A DNA stretch of 64,000 nt from Arion vulgaris (GCA_020796225.1 CM036761.1:37880428-37944427); one strand, 5' to 3'; numbered from the stretch's first letter, positions 42,620 to 53,587 are shown. The notes: generated from the letters alone by a model not told the origin. Translations and numbers: made by a program.

Positions 42620-43110
42620 TCATTGTTTCCAGTGGCGCATTCAAATCAATAAACAAGCTAGTTTTAGACATGCTAGAAGCTGCTTAGACAATATAATGAC
42701 GCTAAGATTTATCTTGGAGGAACATATCGAGAAGCAGCAACAGCTTATCCTAAATTTTATCGATTTCGAAAAAGGCTTTTGATAGCCTACATATATCTTC
42801 TCGTATAAATTCTGGAATGCTAGTGTATACCAGCTAAAATACCAAACTTTACCAAGAGCTTGCATAGATCATTCATAGTGTTCAGTCTGCAAGGTCGATA
42901 GCTAATGTGACTGGTTTATGGTTGAAACCTGAGTAAAGCAAGGTTGAATATTTTCCCGCTATTTTTAGGGATGACCAGTAGCTGGGTGATAAGAAAATGT
43001 TGCAGGTGCGAAACTGACAGCGGTTTGGTTGAAAACTGACAAGAGAAGATTCGGATTTTGTAGAAGATTTTGTTTTGTTAAGTACAAACAATCAATATAT
43101 CCAAAGGAAA
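42620..43110 (+). pseudogene. LINE reverse transcriptase palm fragment
   Basis: The frame INKQASFRHARSCLDNIMTL, RFILEEHIEKQQQLILNFID, FEKGFDSLHI is the start of the RT palm (the FIDFEKAFD motif with A to G change). After a frameshift IPAKIPNFTKSLHRSFIV. Near 43055-43085 the usual FADD catalytic box reads FVED (DFVEDFVLL). Stops and the altered catalytic box show it is dead. It is the only part of an RT catalytic domain recognised in the window. Confidence 0.78.
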
Positions 43111-43159
43111 ATTAACAACTTATGATCCACATCATCAAAAGTTGGACTGCAGGTAGGCT

Positions 43160-43368
43160 ACAATCATCATCACCAAGTGCCGTGCCGGTGTAGGCGATTA
43201 TGAATCTCCACAAATATCTGTCGTTGGTGTTTGCTCTCAACTCAGTTGTTGACGCTCTACCGTGCCATGAATTCAGGCTATCCAAAATGTTCTCTCTCTG
43301 TCTTACTCTGTCTCGTCTACCCTCGATTTTACCGGTTGTCACAATGTGTTCTAAACAAAAAAGAAAAG
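43160..43368 (-). pseudogene. LINE pol C-terminal fragment (minus)
   Basis: Minus-strand LEHIVTTGKIEGRRDRVRQR, ENILDSLNSWHGRASTTELR, ANTNDRYLWRF. Same family as 38025, 55245 and 57120. Confidence 0.8.
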
Positions 43369-43497
43369 CTACAATAACATAAATATAATGCAGGCATATA
43401 TGACACACAACGTAGACATCAGCTGAAATTCAAAGTGATCGCAATAACTGAACAACTCACCTATTAGGGTAACAATTTTGATTTCACGGAAGGCACC

Positions 43498-43715
43498 AAA
43501 TATATATGTGATCTGAGCCTAAGAACGATTGTACGTTGTGCCAGTTATACACCTACATGTAAGTCAGCTTATCTGATTTGTACGATGATGTTTATTAACT
43601 AGGGTAGCTACCCTAGGTCCTACATCATTCGCTTCTTACGACATGCCTTGTAGGTAACAGTGGTACTATTCTTTGCTACCCTCGCAGGCCCCGGCACCAC
43701 ACGAGCGACTATTAA
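43498..43715 (-). mobile_element. SINE-like repeat, family 5 (minus)
   Basis: Minus strand: gtgccggggcctgcgagggt, tgtcgtaagaagcgaatgat, tagggtagctaccctagtta, cttaggctcagatcacatat. Confidence 0.85.
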
Positions 43716-45584
43716 TCTAACAAAGAACATTTAACAATTATAGATGTGATTTTGTTTTTGAAAGTAAAAAAATAAATATGTATATTGTAAATCTTCAAAA
43801 TATGAGCATACATAAACTATTCCCTGTAACGTTAACAAAATTATGTTACAAATGTTACAGTTAACTATAGTCAACAACTGCAAACTATGTATACCAATGA
43901 CAGTGATGTTTATTCTTTATTCAAAGAAGAAATTTGCTGTCTTTTTGAATAAAAATTAAACTCGTTTACCCATAAAACAAGTTATCTTTTCCTGTCCTAT
44001 CTATACTTAGTGCCAAGTTAAAGTCCTGTTCACATGGAGAGAACTCGTGAGCAGATGCAGAAAGGGGCAGAAAAGTAATTCTACGTGCCCCGAATAGCTT
44101 CCCATGGTCCCATATTAGTTGTGGTACTTCACACGTCCAACTCTATCGAGTCTCACAGAAAATGTTGCCAGACAAAACCCAGGCGCTCCTCCCGACATCC
44201 CTCTCAAACGCCATCCTTGAAACGTGTGTATGGTTTATTTATGAGTTGCGTGGTAATCTAATTTGACGGTCTGTGTTGTTAAGGAGAACACGGCTACAGC
44301 CACCTCCTCTCAATCAAACTCTGCCATGGCCTCCGACCTCCTCACAATGAGTTCAGCACTTATTGAGTGTTTCGTATTGCCTTCTAAGTCACACGAATTG
44401 ATATCAAACTACTGACTATAGGGAGGTAACTCTAATAAGTAAGAAATCATCAAACTAAATTCCCTGCATGAAATGAGAGTTCTTTGCTCTTTGAAACTAT
44501 GCCGCTTCATCAGCCGTTTTGTTCCGCCTGGTTGATTTTCTATATTGTAAAAGATTAATTTGGTTTTCCTATGCCAATGACAATTCTTTGAGGTTGCTTC
44601 CGTGCATATTGTATAAACAGTATTAAAAAATACTAAAGAAACAATGAAAAGCTGGAAAGTCGAAGCTGTTATTGAGGAAGTAATTTCAAGAGAGACAAAA
44701 AAGACGTCATTACAGAAAATGTGATGGATATTGTTCCGCGTGAATTGTTACGCTGAAGATTGGAATATATAGAAACAGATGTAATGAAGTGAAAATAGGA
44801 AATAAAGGAAACATAATTTAGAGCAAATGATGAACTAACACATTTTTTCCCATTTTATTAAACTGTTTTATGATTGCACAGTTGTTGATTGGAATTAAGG
44901 GCAATTTCTGTTCCACAGTCACTAATGTCTCGCATTGTGTTTTCCTCCGTACTGCCTATTTCTGATTTCTTAAGTTTGTCCATTCTATCCTTTAATTTAG
45001 GATATATATTCTAGCAGATGTATCCTTTCTTTACAGGAACATTTCTAGTTTAAATCTAGTTGTAAGTGTATTTAATAAACGAATATAAATGATAATGTTC
45101 AACGTTTGTTTAAGCTAATTTAAAACAACGTGTGCATGGGACCATGAGAACAAGGAGGTTTTTTTTGTAAGAACCCCAGGGGAAGCCACGTAGGACATGC
45201 ATCGTTTCTTATGAGGGAGTGTGGTTTATCTTTGCAGGCGTTCTTGAATATCGTTGTGGTTAGGTAATGTACTGCATGATATAATTTATTGCAAAACTAG
45301 GAATGACTCTTTCTGTTTTGGATCGGTTTTTCCTACGGTTAGTTTATTTGAAAGCTTTACATTTTTCTGACTAGTTTTTAGTTACGTTCTCCTTCTTTAC
45401 GTTCTACTGCTTGTTCTCCTGCTTCAAGAGTTTTCATATAATTTGATGTATGTTTTTTTCCAAACTGTATTTCTTTATATCTTTTCTCATAGTTTCTTCT
45501 TACTTCTTAATGTCAAGAGAACATTACCACAGAAAGTTTATTCAAAACAAGAAATATTTGGATAACGTTTTAAATTTTATTGAC
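43716..45584 (+). other. VGLUT intron without recognised repeat
   Basis: About 1.9 kb, AT-rich, with one GC-richer stretch at 44030-44360 (for example cagacaaaacccaggcgctc). No frame longer than noise, no repeat found by eye. Confidence 0.4.
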
Positions 45585-46278
45585 AGCAACCATGTCTAAT
45601 ACTGCGCCAGTGGGATGCACATCATTGGCGCTCTATTTTATTTCTCGGCTGTAACGTTAATAAAAACAAATATAATGAAGACACCTATGGCAAGTAATGG
45701 AGATATTACACTTGAATCTAAAATGATACAAATAACAAAGCAGTTATCCTATTTAGGTAGCAATTTTAATTGCAAAGGAAATGTTAAAAAAGAAATTATG
45801 ATATGAATTGGCAAAACAACATCAGCTTTTAAAAGTCTAAATAAAATATGGAATTGCAAGTTATATAGTATTAACACTAAATTACGAATTTTCTATTCAA
45901 ATGTTGTATCAATCCTAATATATGCCAGCGAGAGTTGAAAAAGGACTAAAGATATAGTAAGCAAGTTGAATGCATTCGAAAATAGATGTCTGCGAAAAAT
46001 AATAAATATAAAATGGAACGAAATCAGAGAAATATCTGGTCAACCACTAGTGACAACTGTTATAAGAAAGAGAAGATGGAGATATGTTGGGCACACCTTG
46101 AGGAGAAATGATCAACGAATATCAAAGCTGGCATTGAAGTGGAATGCAGGGGTTCAAGAAAGAGAGGACGACCTAAGGAGACCATGAAACGAACTTTGAT
46201 GAGAGAGGCAAGAAATATTGGTTTCAGTTCCATGGATGAGATTGAGCGAGTTGCCCAGGATGGAGCGGTATGAAGGTT
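45585..46278 (+). pseudogene. LINE (RTE-like) pol C-terminal half, best-preserved copy of its family
   Basis: KQLSYLGSNFNCKGNVKKEI (45740-45800), then IGKTTSAFKSLNKIWNCKLY, LRIFYSNVVSILIYASES, then NAFENRCLRKIINIKWNEIR, EISGQPLVTTVIRKRRWRYV, GHTLRRNDQRISKLALKWNA (45966-46140), and in a shifted frame the ERQEI...MDEIERVAQDGAV tail. Only a few stops interrupt it, so it is relatively young. The catalytic RT core is missing. Confidence 0.84.
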
Positions 46279-46304
46279 ATATGTATATATGTGTATGCGT
46301 GTGT

Positions 46305-46515
46305 GTGTGTGTTTTGAGAGTCGAAAATACGTTAAGGCGAGAGCACTTGCGTGGTAAGCATGATGTCCCTGGATCAAATTACACAGTTATAGTTTGAAGT
46401 TTTCCTAACCGTACGGCTAACACGTCGATTCCATCTCGATTGGATACCATAGAAACAGAGAGTTATAAAACGGTAAACCTGAAGCTGACCACATCACCCA
46501 CCGTATGTCTTTGGC
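46305..46515 (+). mobile_element. tRNA-derived SINE, family 2, strongly diverged
   Basis: The order of blocks is conserved: tgagagtcgaaaatacgtta head, ggatcaaatta as decayed B box, cacgtcgattccatctcgat, accatagaaac, gctgaccacatcacccaccg, tatgtctttggctaaa. It is the oldest-looking family 2 copy in the window. Confidence 0.6.
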
Positions 46516-46624
46516 TAAATATCTCATGCTCCAAACTTCAAAAGGGTCAAACGACAAAGAACTGAGTTCAGTTCACAGTATTTTATCGCTCGGTCCATCT
46601 CCGCAGAAATTTCACGCTACCTGT

Positions 46625-46765
46625 CAAGAGTATTGCACAAAGCACGAACTGCGTAGCTCCTGCAATAATTTTTGGGATCTCTGTAAAAAGCACTCGGGAA
46701 AATAACATCATGGTCTGGAATAAAACTCACGATCTTTGAAACGGTAGGCAGCGACTTAACTATTT
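46625..46765 (-). repeat. Diverged interspersed repeat (possible SINE)
   Basis: gcacaaagcacgaactgcgt, agctcctgcaataat and gtaggcagcgacttaacta resemble 25310-25445 and 19290-19435. Confidence 0.4.
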
Positions 46766-46995
46766 ATTCACATCATTTAAAACATTTTTTATAGTTGTCA
46801 TGAATGGTTGAATAGCATATTATCGTTTTATTTAATAAATGAAGGATTGAATCTATTATTATCGTTTTATTGAATTAGATGATTGAAAATAATTATCGAT
46901 TTGTTTAATTAATGAATGACTTGATCTAGTATTGTCGAGTCATTTTAAAGAATGATTATTTCAAAAATCATATTTTTTATTTGTCAATATTATAG

Positions 46996-47144
46996 GCTAA
47001 GACAGAGTGGCAGTATGTTTTCCTCATTGCCAGCCTGATACATTTTGCTGGTGTTATCTTTTATGGTATCTTCGCCTCTGGTGAAAAGCAGCCGTGGGCG
47101 GATCCGCCTGGTGAGGAGTCTTGGAGGCCAGAACATACCCTGAG
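46996..47144 (+). CDS. VGLUT: Vesicular glutamate transporter, internal exon C
   Basis: This 149-bp exon encodes [40 protein letters not shown] and [10 protein letters not shown]. It is the twelfth transmembrane helix followed by the VGLUT hallmark [13 protein letters not shown], which separates VGLUTs from sialin and the phosphate-type SLC17 proteins. The acceptor is tattatag ending 46995 and the donor ag/gtaaaa at 47145. It starts in phase 0 and ends in phase 2. It joins exon B (upstream) and exon D (downstream) without frame loss. Confidence 0.94.
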
Positions 47145-47614
47145 GTAAAATTTCACACATAATCCCACAATTTAATATTAATATATTGTGACCAAATTTG
47201 GATGTCCTTATCGTATATATCGTAGGGATCGAACGGGGGAAGACCAGCATAATCAAGCTCTCGACTCAAATTACCACTCATATCGCAAAGTGTGGTTAAC
47301 AGGGCTTATGAGAACAAACTGAAACAAACCCAGTTAATACAGTCTTAATGTTTTCAATATAATCTAACTATTTTACTTTTCAATGGGAGTATACGTTTCA
47401 TCTCCTTGCATATATTCTTCACTCTTGTATCGTAAGTAATTTTTCCTAGATTCTGTTTGTCAGTTTCGCTTTAAATCTACATTTAGTTACATTAAGATCT
47501 CTGGAGTCTACACATATGTATTAGACCTAAGGTATACCCTTGCAAGATCTGTTTAATTATATTAAGCGATACATTTCTATGCAAATTTGACTTACATACA
47601 TTGTTGTCTTTGTC

Positions 47615-47905
47615 TATGATGCGTGAATTTAGACCACGCAAGCAGATGTCAATGAAGCGAAGTAATGGGCGCCCTTGTTGTCTTGTACCAATTGTGGATT
47701 GGTAATATCAATTGTCTTTAGGGATTCTATCATCGCTAATGCGACAGCCGTGTCCGAGCAACCTCAAATGTCTCTGAATCAGAAAGATGTACACGCTTGT
47801 AATGCTTACACCGTCCAGGACTTCTATATTGGAGATGGGGTCTTTTCATCGGGTGTTGTATATTCGCCTGAGACAGGACATGTGGATGGTGGTAAGATGA
47901 TGTTC
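47615..47905 (-). pseudogene. LINE pol C-terminal fragment (minus) in the last intron
   Basis: On the minus strand: RIYNTR, stop, KDPISNIEVLDGVSITSVYI and, after a frameshift, LIQRHLRLLGHGCRISDDRI. It aligns with RRILKINWQDKIPDSEVL...LRWVGHVARMPDKRIPK at 1400-1570. On the plus strand the same DNA gives a 101-codon open frame that could be mistaken for an exon. Confidence 0.72.
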
Positions 47906-47917
47906 GTGGTGAAGAAG

Positions 47918-47919
<2 letters not shown>

Positions 47920-47962
<43 letters not shown>
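47920..47962. repeat. (TA)n microsatellite
   Basis: About 21 AT dinucleotides, inside the last intron. Confidence 0.96.
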
Positions 47963-48079
47963 ACTCGCCTATTGACTTAATGTTTCCAATATTTCAAAAC
48001 TTAAAAATATCAATTTTGTCTCAACTTTTTGAATACATTGTAATCCCTTATGTTTTTTTTTTCAATATTGAAATTACAG

Positions 48080-48278
48080 GCCTGACGATGAAACTTGGAA
48101 GTTCAGTAACCATAGCAATAACCAAAAAAGCGGCAGCATCAACTATGGATCAACAGAAAAGGGTTATGACGATTTCATACCTACCCAGTACAGCCCAGTT
48201 TATGAAACTAAAGAGGCTTTTGTTCAGAAGCCGGCTAATAAGAATTACTACAACGAGGACGAAGATAAGGGATATTGA
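48080..48278 (+). CDS. VGLUT: Vesicular glutamate transporter, terminal coding exon D
   Basis: This exon completes an arginine codon and encodes PDDETWKFSNHSNNQKSGSI, NYGSTEKGYDDFIPTQYSPV, YETKEAFVQKPANKNYYNED and EDKGY before the tga stop at 48276-48278. It is the cytosolic C-terminal tail. NYGSTEKGY lines up with the NYG-T-SYG region and KEAFVQ with the KEEFVQ region of vertebrate VGLUT tails; the acidic/FV part is linked there to vesicle recycling. The acceptor is a T-rich tract plus attacag ending 48079, entry phase 2. The tail is tyrosine- and asparagine-rich and not otherwise conserved. Confidence 0.9.
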
Positions 48279-48364
48279 TGATATAACGACGTGTATATAT
48301 GTTTTACAGTATTTATTTGGGCAGTAGTAAAATGGGGTAACAATTATAAAAGTGGATTAATCTG

Positions 48365-48685
48365 AAAGAAAGTTCTTGTTGTATGCTGATAAAGCTACCG
48401 GTTTTTGTTGTATGCTGACAATGCAGAAGTTTTTGTTGTATGCTGATGAAACTGAAGTGTTTTATTAAATGCTGATAAAGCTGAAGTTTTTGTTGTATGC
48501 TGACAATGCAGACGTTTATATTGTATGCTGACAATGCAGACGTTGTTGTTGTATGCTGACAATGCAGACGTTTTTATTGTATGCTGACAATACAGACGCT
48601 GTTGTGTGCCGAAAAAGCTGAAATTTGTGTTGCATAGTGATAAAACTTATGTTTTTTTTGTTGTATGTTGACAAAGCATAAGTTT
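48365..48685. repeat. Minisatellite, 28-30-bp unit, about 11 copies
   Basis: Units of ttttgttgtatgctgacaat with gcagacg or ctgaag/aaagctgaag endings. Unit length drifts, and the array is moderately diverged. It lies right behind the VGLUT stop codon. Confidence 0.9.
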
Positions 48686-48733
48686 ATATTGGTTGATAAA
48701 TCTAAAGGCATTTTATCAAATTATAATGTAGAT

Positions 48734-48739
48734 AATAAA
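48734..48739 (+). promoter_or_regulatory. Candidate polyadenylation signal
   Basis: AATAAA within gataataaaataaatt, about 455 bp after the VGLUT stop. AT-rich DNA makes such hexamers common, so this is only a candidate. Confidence 0.3.
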
Positions 48740-48954
48740 ATAAATTAGATAGGGTTTCAATTGCTTGAAATCTACGCAGAAATCGGTTGAGATTCATCGT
48801 GCATGTTTGTAATAAGATGAGAAACAATTTCATTATTAAAACCATTTCTTAATCGACAACATTTTTTCACTTGAATTACATATTGATTTATTAATTTAAT
48901 TAGATTCATATAATTAAACATATTTGGTAGAAAATCACTTTAGATAAAACTATA

Positions 48955-49200
48955 TATTACTAAATACATTAGATAATATTAGATAACTAAATACAGTAGA
49001 TAATATTAGATAACTTAATACAATAGATAATACTAGATAACTAAATACAATATATAATATTAGATAAATCAATACAATATATAATACTAGATAACTAAAT
49101 ACAATATATAATACTAGATAACTAAATACAATATATAATACTAGATAACTAAATACAATATATAATATTAGATAACTCAATACAATAGATAATACTCTGT
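48955..49200. repeat. Minisatellite, 27-bp unit, about 9 copies
   Basis: ataactaaatacaatatata, atactag repeated every 27 bp, with single substitutions (gata/tata, tac/tat). Divisible by three, so a minus frame stays open with an LVLYIVFSY repeat that has no coding meaning. Confidence 0.93.
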
Positions 49201-49504
49201 TAATAACAAAAGTTTGAACATCTACAGTGTTATTAAAAAAGAGTTTTGATAATCTAATGTGTCTAATAAATAAAACAAACAAAATAGAATATTTGAAGAT
49301 GATAAACTTTCACAGAAATGCATTCGGAGAATGCAAGTTAAATTTAATCAATCTAAACACAGAAATCTGAAGTCAAGTTGGAATAAGTATCAGGATTGTA
49401 GGCCAAGGAGTAAAAAAAAGTAGTTCATCTTTAAAAAAACCAAAAATAAAAACATTTGATCAATGAAAAGTCGAAAAAAACTTTAGGCAAGCAGATTTAC
49501 AATA
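49201..49504. other. Unannotated sequence
   Basis: Nothing recognised between the array and the next SINE. Confidence 0.35.
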
Positions 49505-49517
49505 TTGAATTAGTTTG

Positions 49518-49709
49518 TTTTTTTCCGATCCAGAAGCACTTGAGCTTTCAGCTCTCCGGCTCGGTGCCATGGACATCGTAACCCTTCGGTTCGGTGCCAC
49601 GAACACCGTGAATCTGGGGAACCTGTGGCTTTTTCTGCCAACCCGTGGAATTGAACCTGCACTCACAGAGGGCTAGTCACCCGCTACAAACAAGCTAGGC
49701 AGGCGGGCA
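49518..49709 (-). mobile_element. tRNA-derived SINE, family 3 (minus) with target duplication
   Basis: Minus strand: tgcccgcctgcctagcttgt, B box ggttcaattccacggg, ttcgtggcaccgaaccgaag, atgtccatggcaccgagccg, A-rich tail. Flanked by ttgaattagtttg (49505-49517) and ttgaattaatttg (49710-49722), a 13-bp duplication with one mismatch. Confidence 0.92.
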
Positions 49710-49722
49710 TTGAATTAATTTG

Positions 49723-49999
49723 AAATAACTGCCATTCGTATGCTGATTTTCCCCCATAGATTTACTACAAATTATGACTTACTCCTAGTGATGCCTAGTA
49801 ATACTCGAAACATCCTCAAGGATTCGCCATGCTCTTCTTTATTTTGCAACCATTAACGCATTGCTCTATGTCGGAGCTAATAGATGCATTTCTTTCTCCA
49901 TTATGCGTCTACAATTGTTTCTATGTCTTTCTGTATTCCTTTTCCTTCCTATATCGATGTGATGTATGTTCCACGCAGTGTACCACATAAGTTAATCTT
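49723..49999. other. Unannotated sequence
   Basis: Nothing recognised. Confidence 0.35.
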
Positions 50000-50252
50000 C
50001 TTCTTCGTGTTCGTTCTTTACCACCAATTTTAATCACTTTTTGTGATATGTTTAGTCTTTGCCAAGAACGTGTATACATTGCACATTGGTTTGGTAGGCC
50101 CCTAAACGCATAGACTTTTACACGTTTAGGATACATGCATCCGATTTCAGCCAAACCTCCTTAGTCGCCTCTTACGACATGCGTGGTAGGTAACAGTGGT
50201 TCTATTCTTTACACTTCACATTTTGGGCCCCGGTAACCACTCGGGCCACATA
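50000..50252 (-). mobile_element. SINE-like repeat, family 6 (minus)
   Basis: Minus strand: accggggcccaaaatgtgaa, tgtcgtaagaggcgactaag, gaggtttggctgaaatcgga, gtttaggggcctaccaaacc, acgaagaagaagatta tail. Confidence 0.85.
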
Positions 50253-50354
50253 CGTTAATAATATAGAAGAGAAATCTATTACGTACTAAGATGTAGGAAC
50301 TGATCATAATACGGTTTATAAGACTATTAGCTGCAAGCCCTAAGGGTACAATTT

Positions 50355-50468
50355 AAGCAATGACAAACTATTGAACGTATAAGTGGTGCCTAGAAAATCA
50401 AGGACTCGTTTAATGTGGTTGATGGTGACCCCCCTGTAAAGGATATGCCACCATTTTTATTTCAATGT
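50355..50468 (+). mobile_element. SINE family 4 variant, 5'-truncated
   Basis: agcaatgacaaactattgaa, ataagtggtgcctagaaaat, aaggatatgccaccattttt. Matches 21985-22105. Confidence 0.7.
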
Positions 50469-51119
50469 ATGTAAAAAAATTGGCTCAATGGAAAACGCAG
50501 GAAACCCAAAGTAACCCACATAATAAAAAAAAATCTGTAGATTCAATATAATACAAAGTACAAAGTTATTCTCCCAAATAGAAATATAGATATTTATTAT
50601 TGCCGCTGTCTAATTGAAAAGACAAATAATGCAAGTGGTAATTTTCTATTATAGAAGACTTGAAAACGAGTCGAAGTTACAAATACAAATCAATGAGAAG
50701 ATTGGTGCAAGATGTCATAGGCGAGGTGAATATGACTTCGAAAGACGACAAATATCTCACACATGGCTGTCTTGGAAGCCAAGTTCAGACAGAGACACAT
50801 TAAGCGATGATGGTGATGATTTAGATTAAATAAATGATTCCGACATTAATTTGATTGTATATCAGTTATATCAGTATAAATGTGTAGATACGAACAGAGC
50901 AACACAAGACGATAACCCAGTCCAAGAGGACAAAAATTCAGTGTGAATAAATATATGCGTACACATAAAGGTTTCCTGCACCTTACCATTGGAAGATATC
51001 TCCAGTAGATATCTCTTTCGGAGGAAAAGTTAGATCTGTTTCAGATAACGAACTTAGAATTATAATGTATATGTTTGTGTGTGTATATATATGGGGGTGG
51101 AGTGATGCGATTATTCGTG
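50469..51119. other. Unannotated sequence
   Basis: No gene is supported. A 71-codon frame at 50614 has no recognised domain. Confidence 0.35.
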
Positions 51120-51124
51120 TGGGT

Positions 51125-51232
51125 ACGAGAGGAGAGAGAGAGAGAGATATCGAGAGTGTGAGAGATACCGAGAGTGTGAGAGATACCGAGAGTGTGAGAG
51201 ATACCGAGAGTGTGAGAGATATCGATAGAGAT
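51125..51232. repeat. Short minisatellite, 18-bp unit
   Basis: gagataccgagagtgtga about five times, after a gagagagag tract. Confidence 0.9.
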
Positions 51233-52150
51233 AGGCAGATATTTTGCAAGTCAGGAAATGTGTGTATGTTCATAAATACAAATGTTCATGGCTCTTAAAT
51301 AACAAACACACTATCATGCTCGTGATGATGACTCCTAGATAACAAGTACACGATAATGCTCGTGAGGATAAAGATAATAATCTAGATAAAAAAGATGATA
51401 ATATCAACACTATAGCAAAACACGCTCATTAGATAATGCTGCTAGTGTTGGTTTGTTGTCATCTTTCACAGAGATTTGTTACTCATGTTGGACACAATGT
51501 TCATTACAACTGTATCTCTTGGCACAAGAAGTTGCTTAACGAAACCAACCTCTGATGTAATTTGTGTTTGAATCACACGTTGGTGTGCGCAACTAATAGC
51601 ACTTAAAAGTGTATAAAATAGCAGCTTTGTCGTGTCCAGCAAGTGGTAGGAAATAATCAACAACAGAGATATCATCATGGTTAAAGCGAAATAAAATATT
51701 AACATACATAATTGAACAAACGAACACATTCACAACGTCGACATATGGTTAAATATTAACTGGCTATATTATTTAGATGTTGTCTGGTTGAATCAATAAC
51801 AATACACAAAATTGAACGGCAGGCAAACCAAGTAGTCCACACAAAAAAAGACTGGTAACCTGGGCAGATGACGCTCAACAACTCAGGAGGGAAGGTTGTC
51901 TAAGGGTAGCTACCCTAAAAGAAAATAGCAACCTACTGTCTTGCAGGTCGGCTGGGGACAGCCTAAGGTTGACGGAGAGCGAACCCAGTAAACGCTGGCT
52001 AAAACCGGACACATCTCCGAAGGATAAGCACCAGAGCTCCAAATGGCGCTAAAGATGGGACGAAACACACCCATGCTAAGGCTGCATGAATCAGATTTAC
52101 TCATGAATAAGACAAACTATGATGAAATCGGGTACATACGTCTAAGCAGA
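51233..52150. other. Unannotated sequence with one GC-richer segment
   Basis: 51840-52110 is notably richer in G and C than its surroundings (for example gtcggctggggacagcctaa, ccggacacatctccgaagga) and includes gggtagctaccct, a motif also found in family 5 SINEs. It may be the 5' region of an unidentified retroelement. Confidence 0.35.
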
Positions 52151-52151
52151 A

Positions 52152-52154
52152 TCG

Positions 52155-52190
<36 letters not shown>
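52152..52190. repeat. (AG)n microsatellite
   Basis: Pure gagaga run of about 38 bases. Confidence 0.96.
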
Positions 52191-52192
<2 letters not shown>

Positions 52193-53249
52193 TCAATAAC
52201 ATATTAACATTATATATCTCTATCTAACTGACAATACTATAGCATTAACTTAATTACAAGTTTCTTGGTTTACCAAAAAATTAAATTAGATGTTGAGTGG
52301 TAATAGCGTTGTGATATTGACATGTTATAATATTAACACATTTACAACTGCATACAAAACACGCTGTAACTACACTTTTATATTCCGCAGTCATATATAT
52401 AAATTAAGATGCAGCTTTCTTATTGTTAAATGAAATGTCATGAGTGGCGTGTAATTTTGTAGATAAATGAATGTAATTTTATCAGACGGTAACGGAATTA
52501 GAAAGAATACAAAGATAAGGTAACGATAAAAATGTGTTAGTGTAAATTTAGAGCTTTTTAGACAAAGAAAAACATCATGGTACAGTACACGGCATTTGTT
52601 CAAAAAAGACAGACAAGTTGGTGCATAAAACGGCGTTTCCTATTTAATGTGTTGAGGTATTGACAGAATATAGCATTAAAACTTTGAGAAATTTACACAT
52701 TACTATGTTGATAGACTATAGATGTAAATTGTTGATAAGTTTTATAACAATAATATCGACTAGTTATCACACGTTTCTGATTAATTATAATTATTTAATA
52801 ATGTGTTATAATGATACCTTTTGTAGATAGATGTAATATGTTTGTAATTCTGTAGTATATTCAATTGATAATGTAAATATGACCTTTTTTCATGTGTTCA
52901 TATTTTCGTTGAATTTGTGATAATGAAAACTTTATAACTGAACAGGTTTATGTTGTGTGATATTGATTTCCTGTTATAACTAAACTTGTTTGTTCCAGTG
53001 TGATAATTTCATAACATATTTACATCAGACGTTCCATATATTAGGCGGTAAAATAATTGTTTAGAACAGATCACACCAGATTTGGGTAAACGTGGTACAA
53101 AAATTGCGTATTGTTATCAAAATATAATTAATTATGTGACACATTTGAGGATTCTGAACTAATGTCTCCAGAATTCGTTGTGACAACAAGTGTTGTTGGA
53201 GGAAATGAGATTTTCCAATGTAATTTTGTAGGCAACAGAAACTGACATT
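52191..53249. other. Unannotated very AT-rich sequence
   Basis: No repeat or gene recognised. Confidence 0.4.
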
Positions 53250-53328
53250 TATATATATATATATATATATTTATATTTATCCACTGCAGTAAAACTATGT
53301 ATCAAAGACGAAAAAGTAAAAACAAATC

Positions 53329-53440
53329 AGGGGTCTCTGTGACTAAGTGGCGACTTGGGTCGATGAGGGGAAAGGACGATGAGCGTTTGAATCTGGATCG
53401 CATTTTTGTTCACAAGTGCATTTTTTTCCCAGAGACCCCT
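53329..53440. repeat. Isolated inverted repeat, 11-bp perfect arms
   Basis: aggggtctctg at 53329-53339 and cagagacccct at 53430-53440 are exact complements 90 bp apart. The enclosed DNA has tgactaagtggcgac and gtttgaatctgg, weakly tRNA-like. It could be a SINE head or a small MITE. Confidence 0.4.
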
Positions 53441-53587
53441 TGGATTTTTTCCGGAATTACGGCCTTCGTGCTTTATGCAATACTATCGGCAGGTGGAATG
53501 CCATTTCTGCGCAAAGGGACCGAGCCATATTGAGTAAAACCCGGTGCAATGTAGTCAATCTTTCGGCTTTAGACACTTAGACGTAAA

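Larger units (their letters stand above)
47145..48079 (+). other. Last VGLUT intron (935 bp)
   Basis: From donor gtaaaa to acceptor ttgaaattacag, phase 2. It holds an antisense LINE fragment and an AT microsatellite. Confidence 0.85.
48279..48765 (+). other. Probable VGLUT 3' UTR
   Basis: Follows the stop codon. It contains a 28-30-bp tandem array and candidate polyadenylation signals near 48734. The extent cannot be fixed from sequence alone. Confidence 0.4.

Noticed and set aside
47675..47980. 101-codon plus-strand frame in the last VGLUT intron that looked like an alternative exon
   Set aside because: The same DNA read on the minus strand matches a LINE pol C-terminus (IEVLDGVSITSVYI, RISDDRIPK). 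The plus frame is its shadow and runs into an AT microsatellite.
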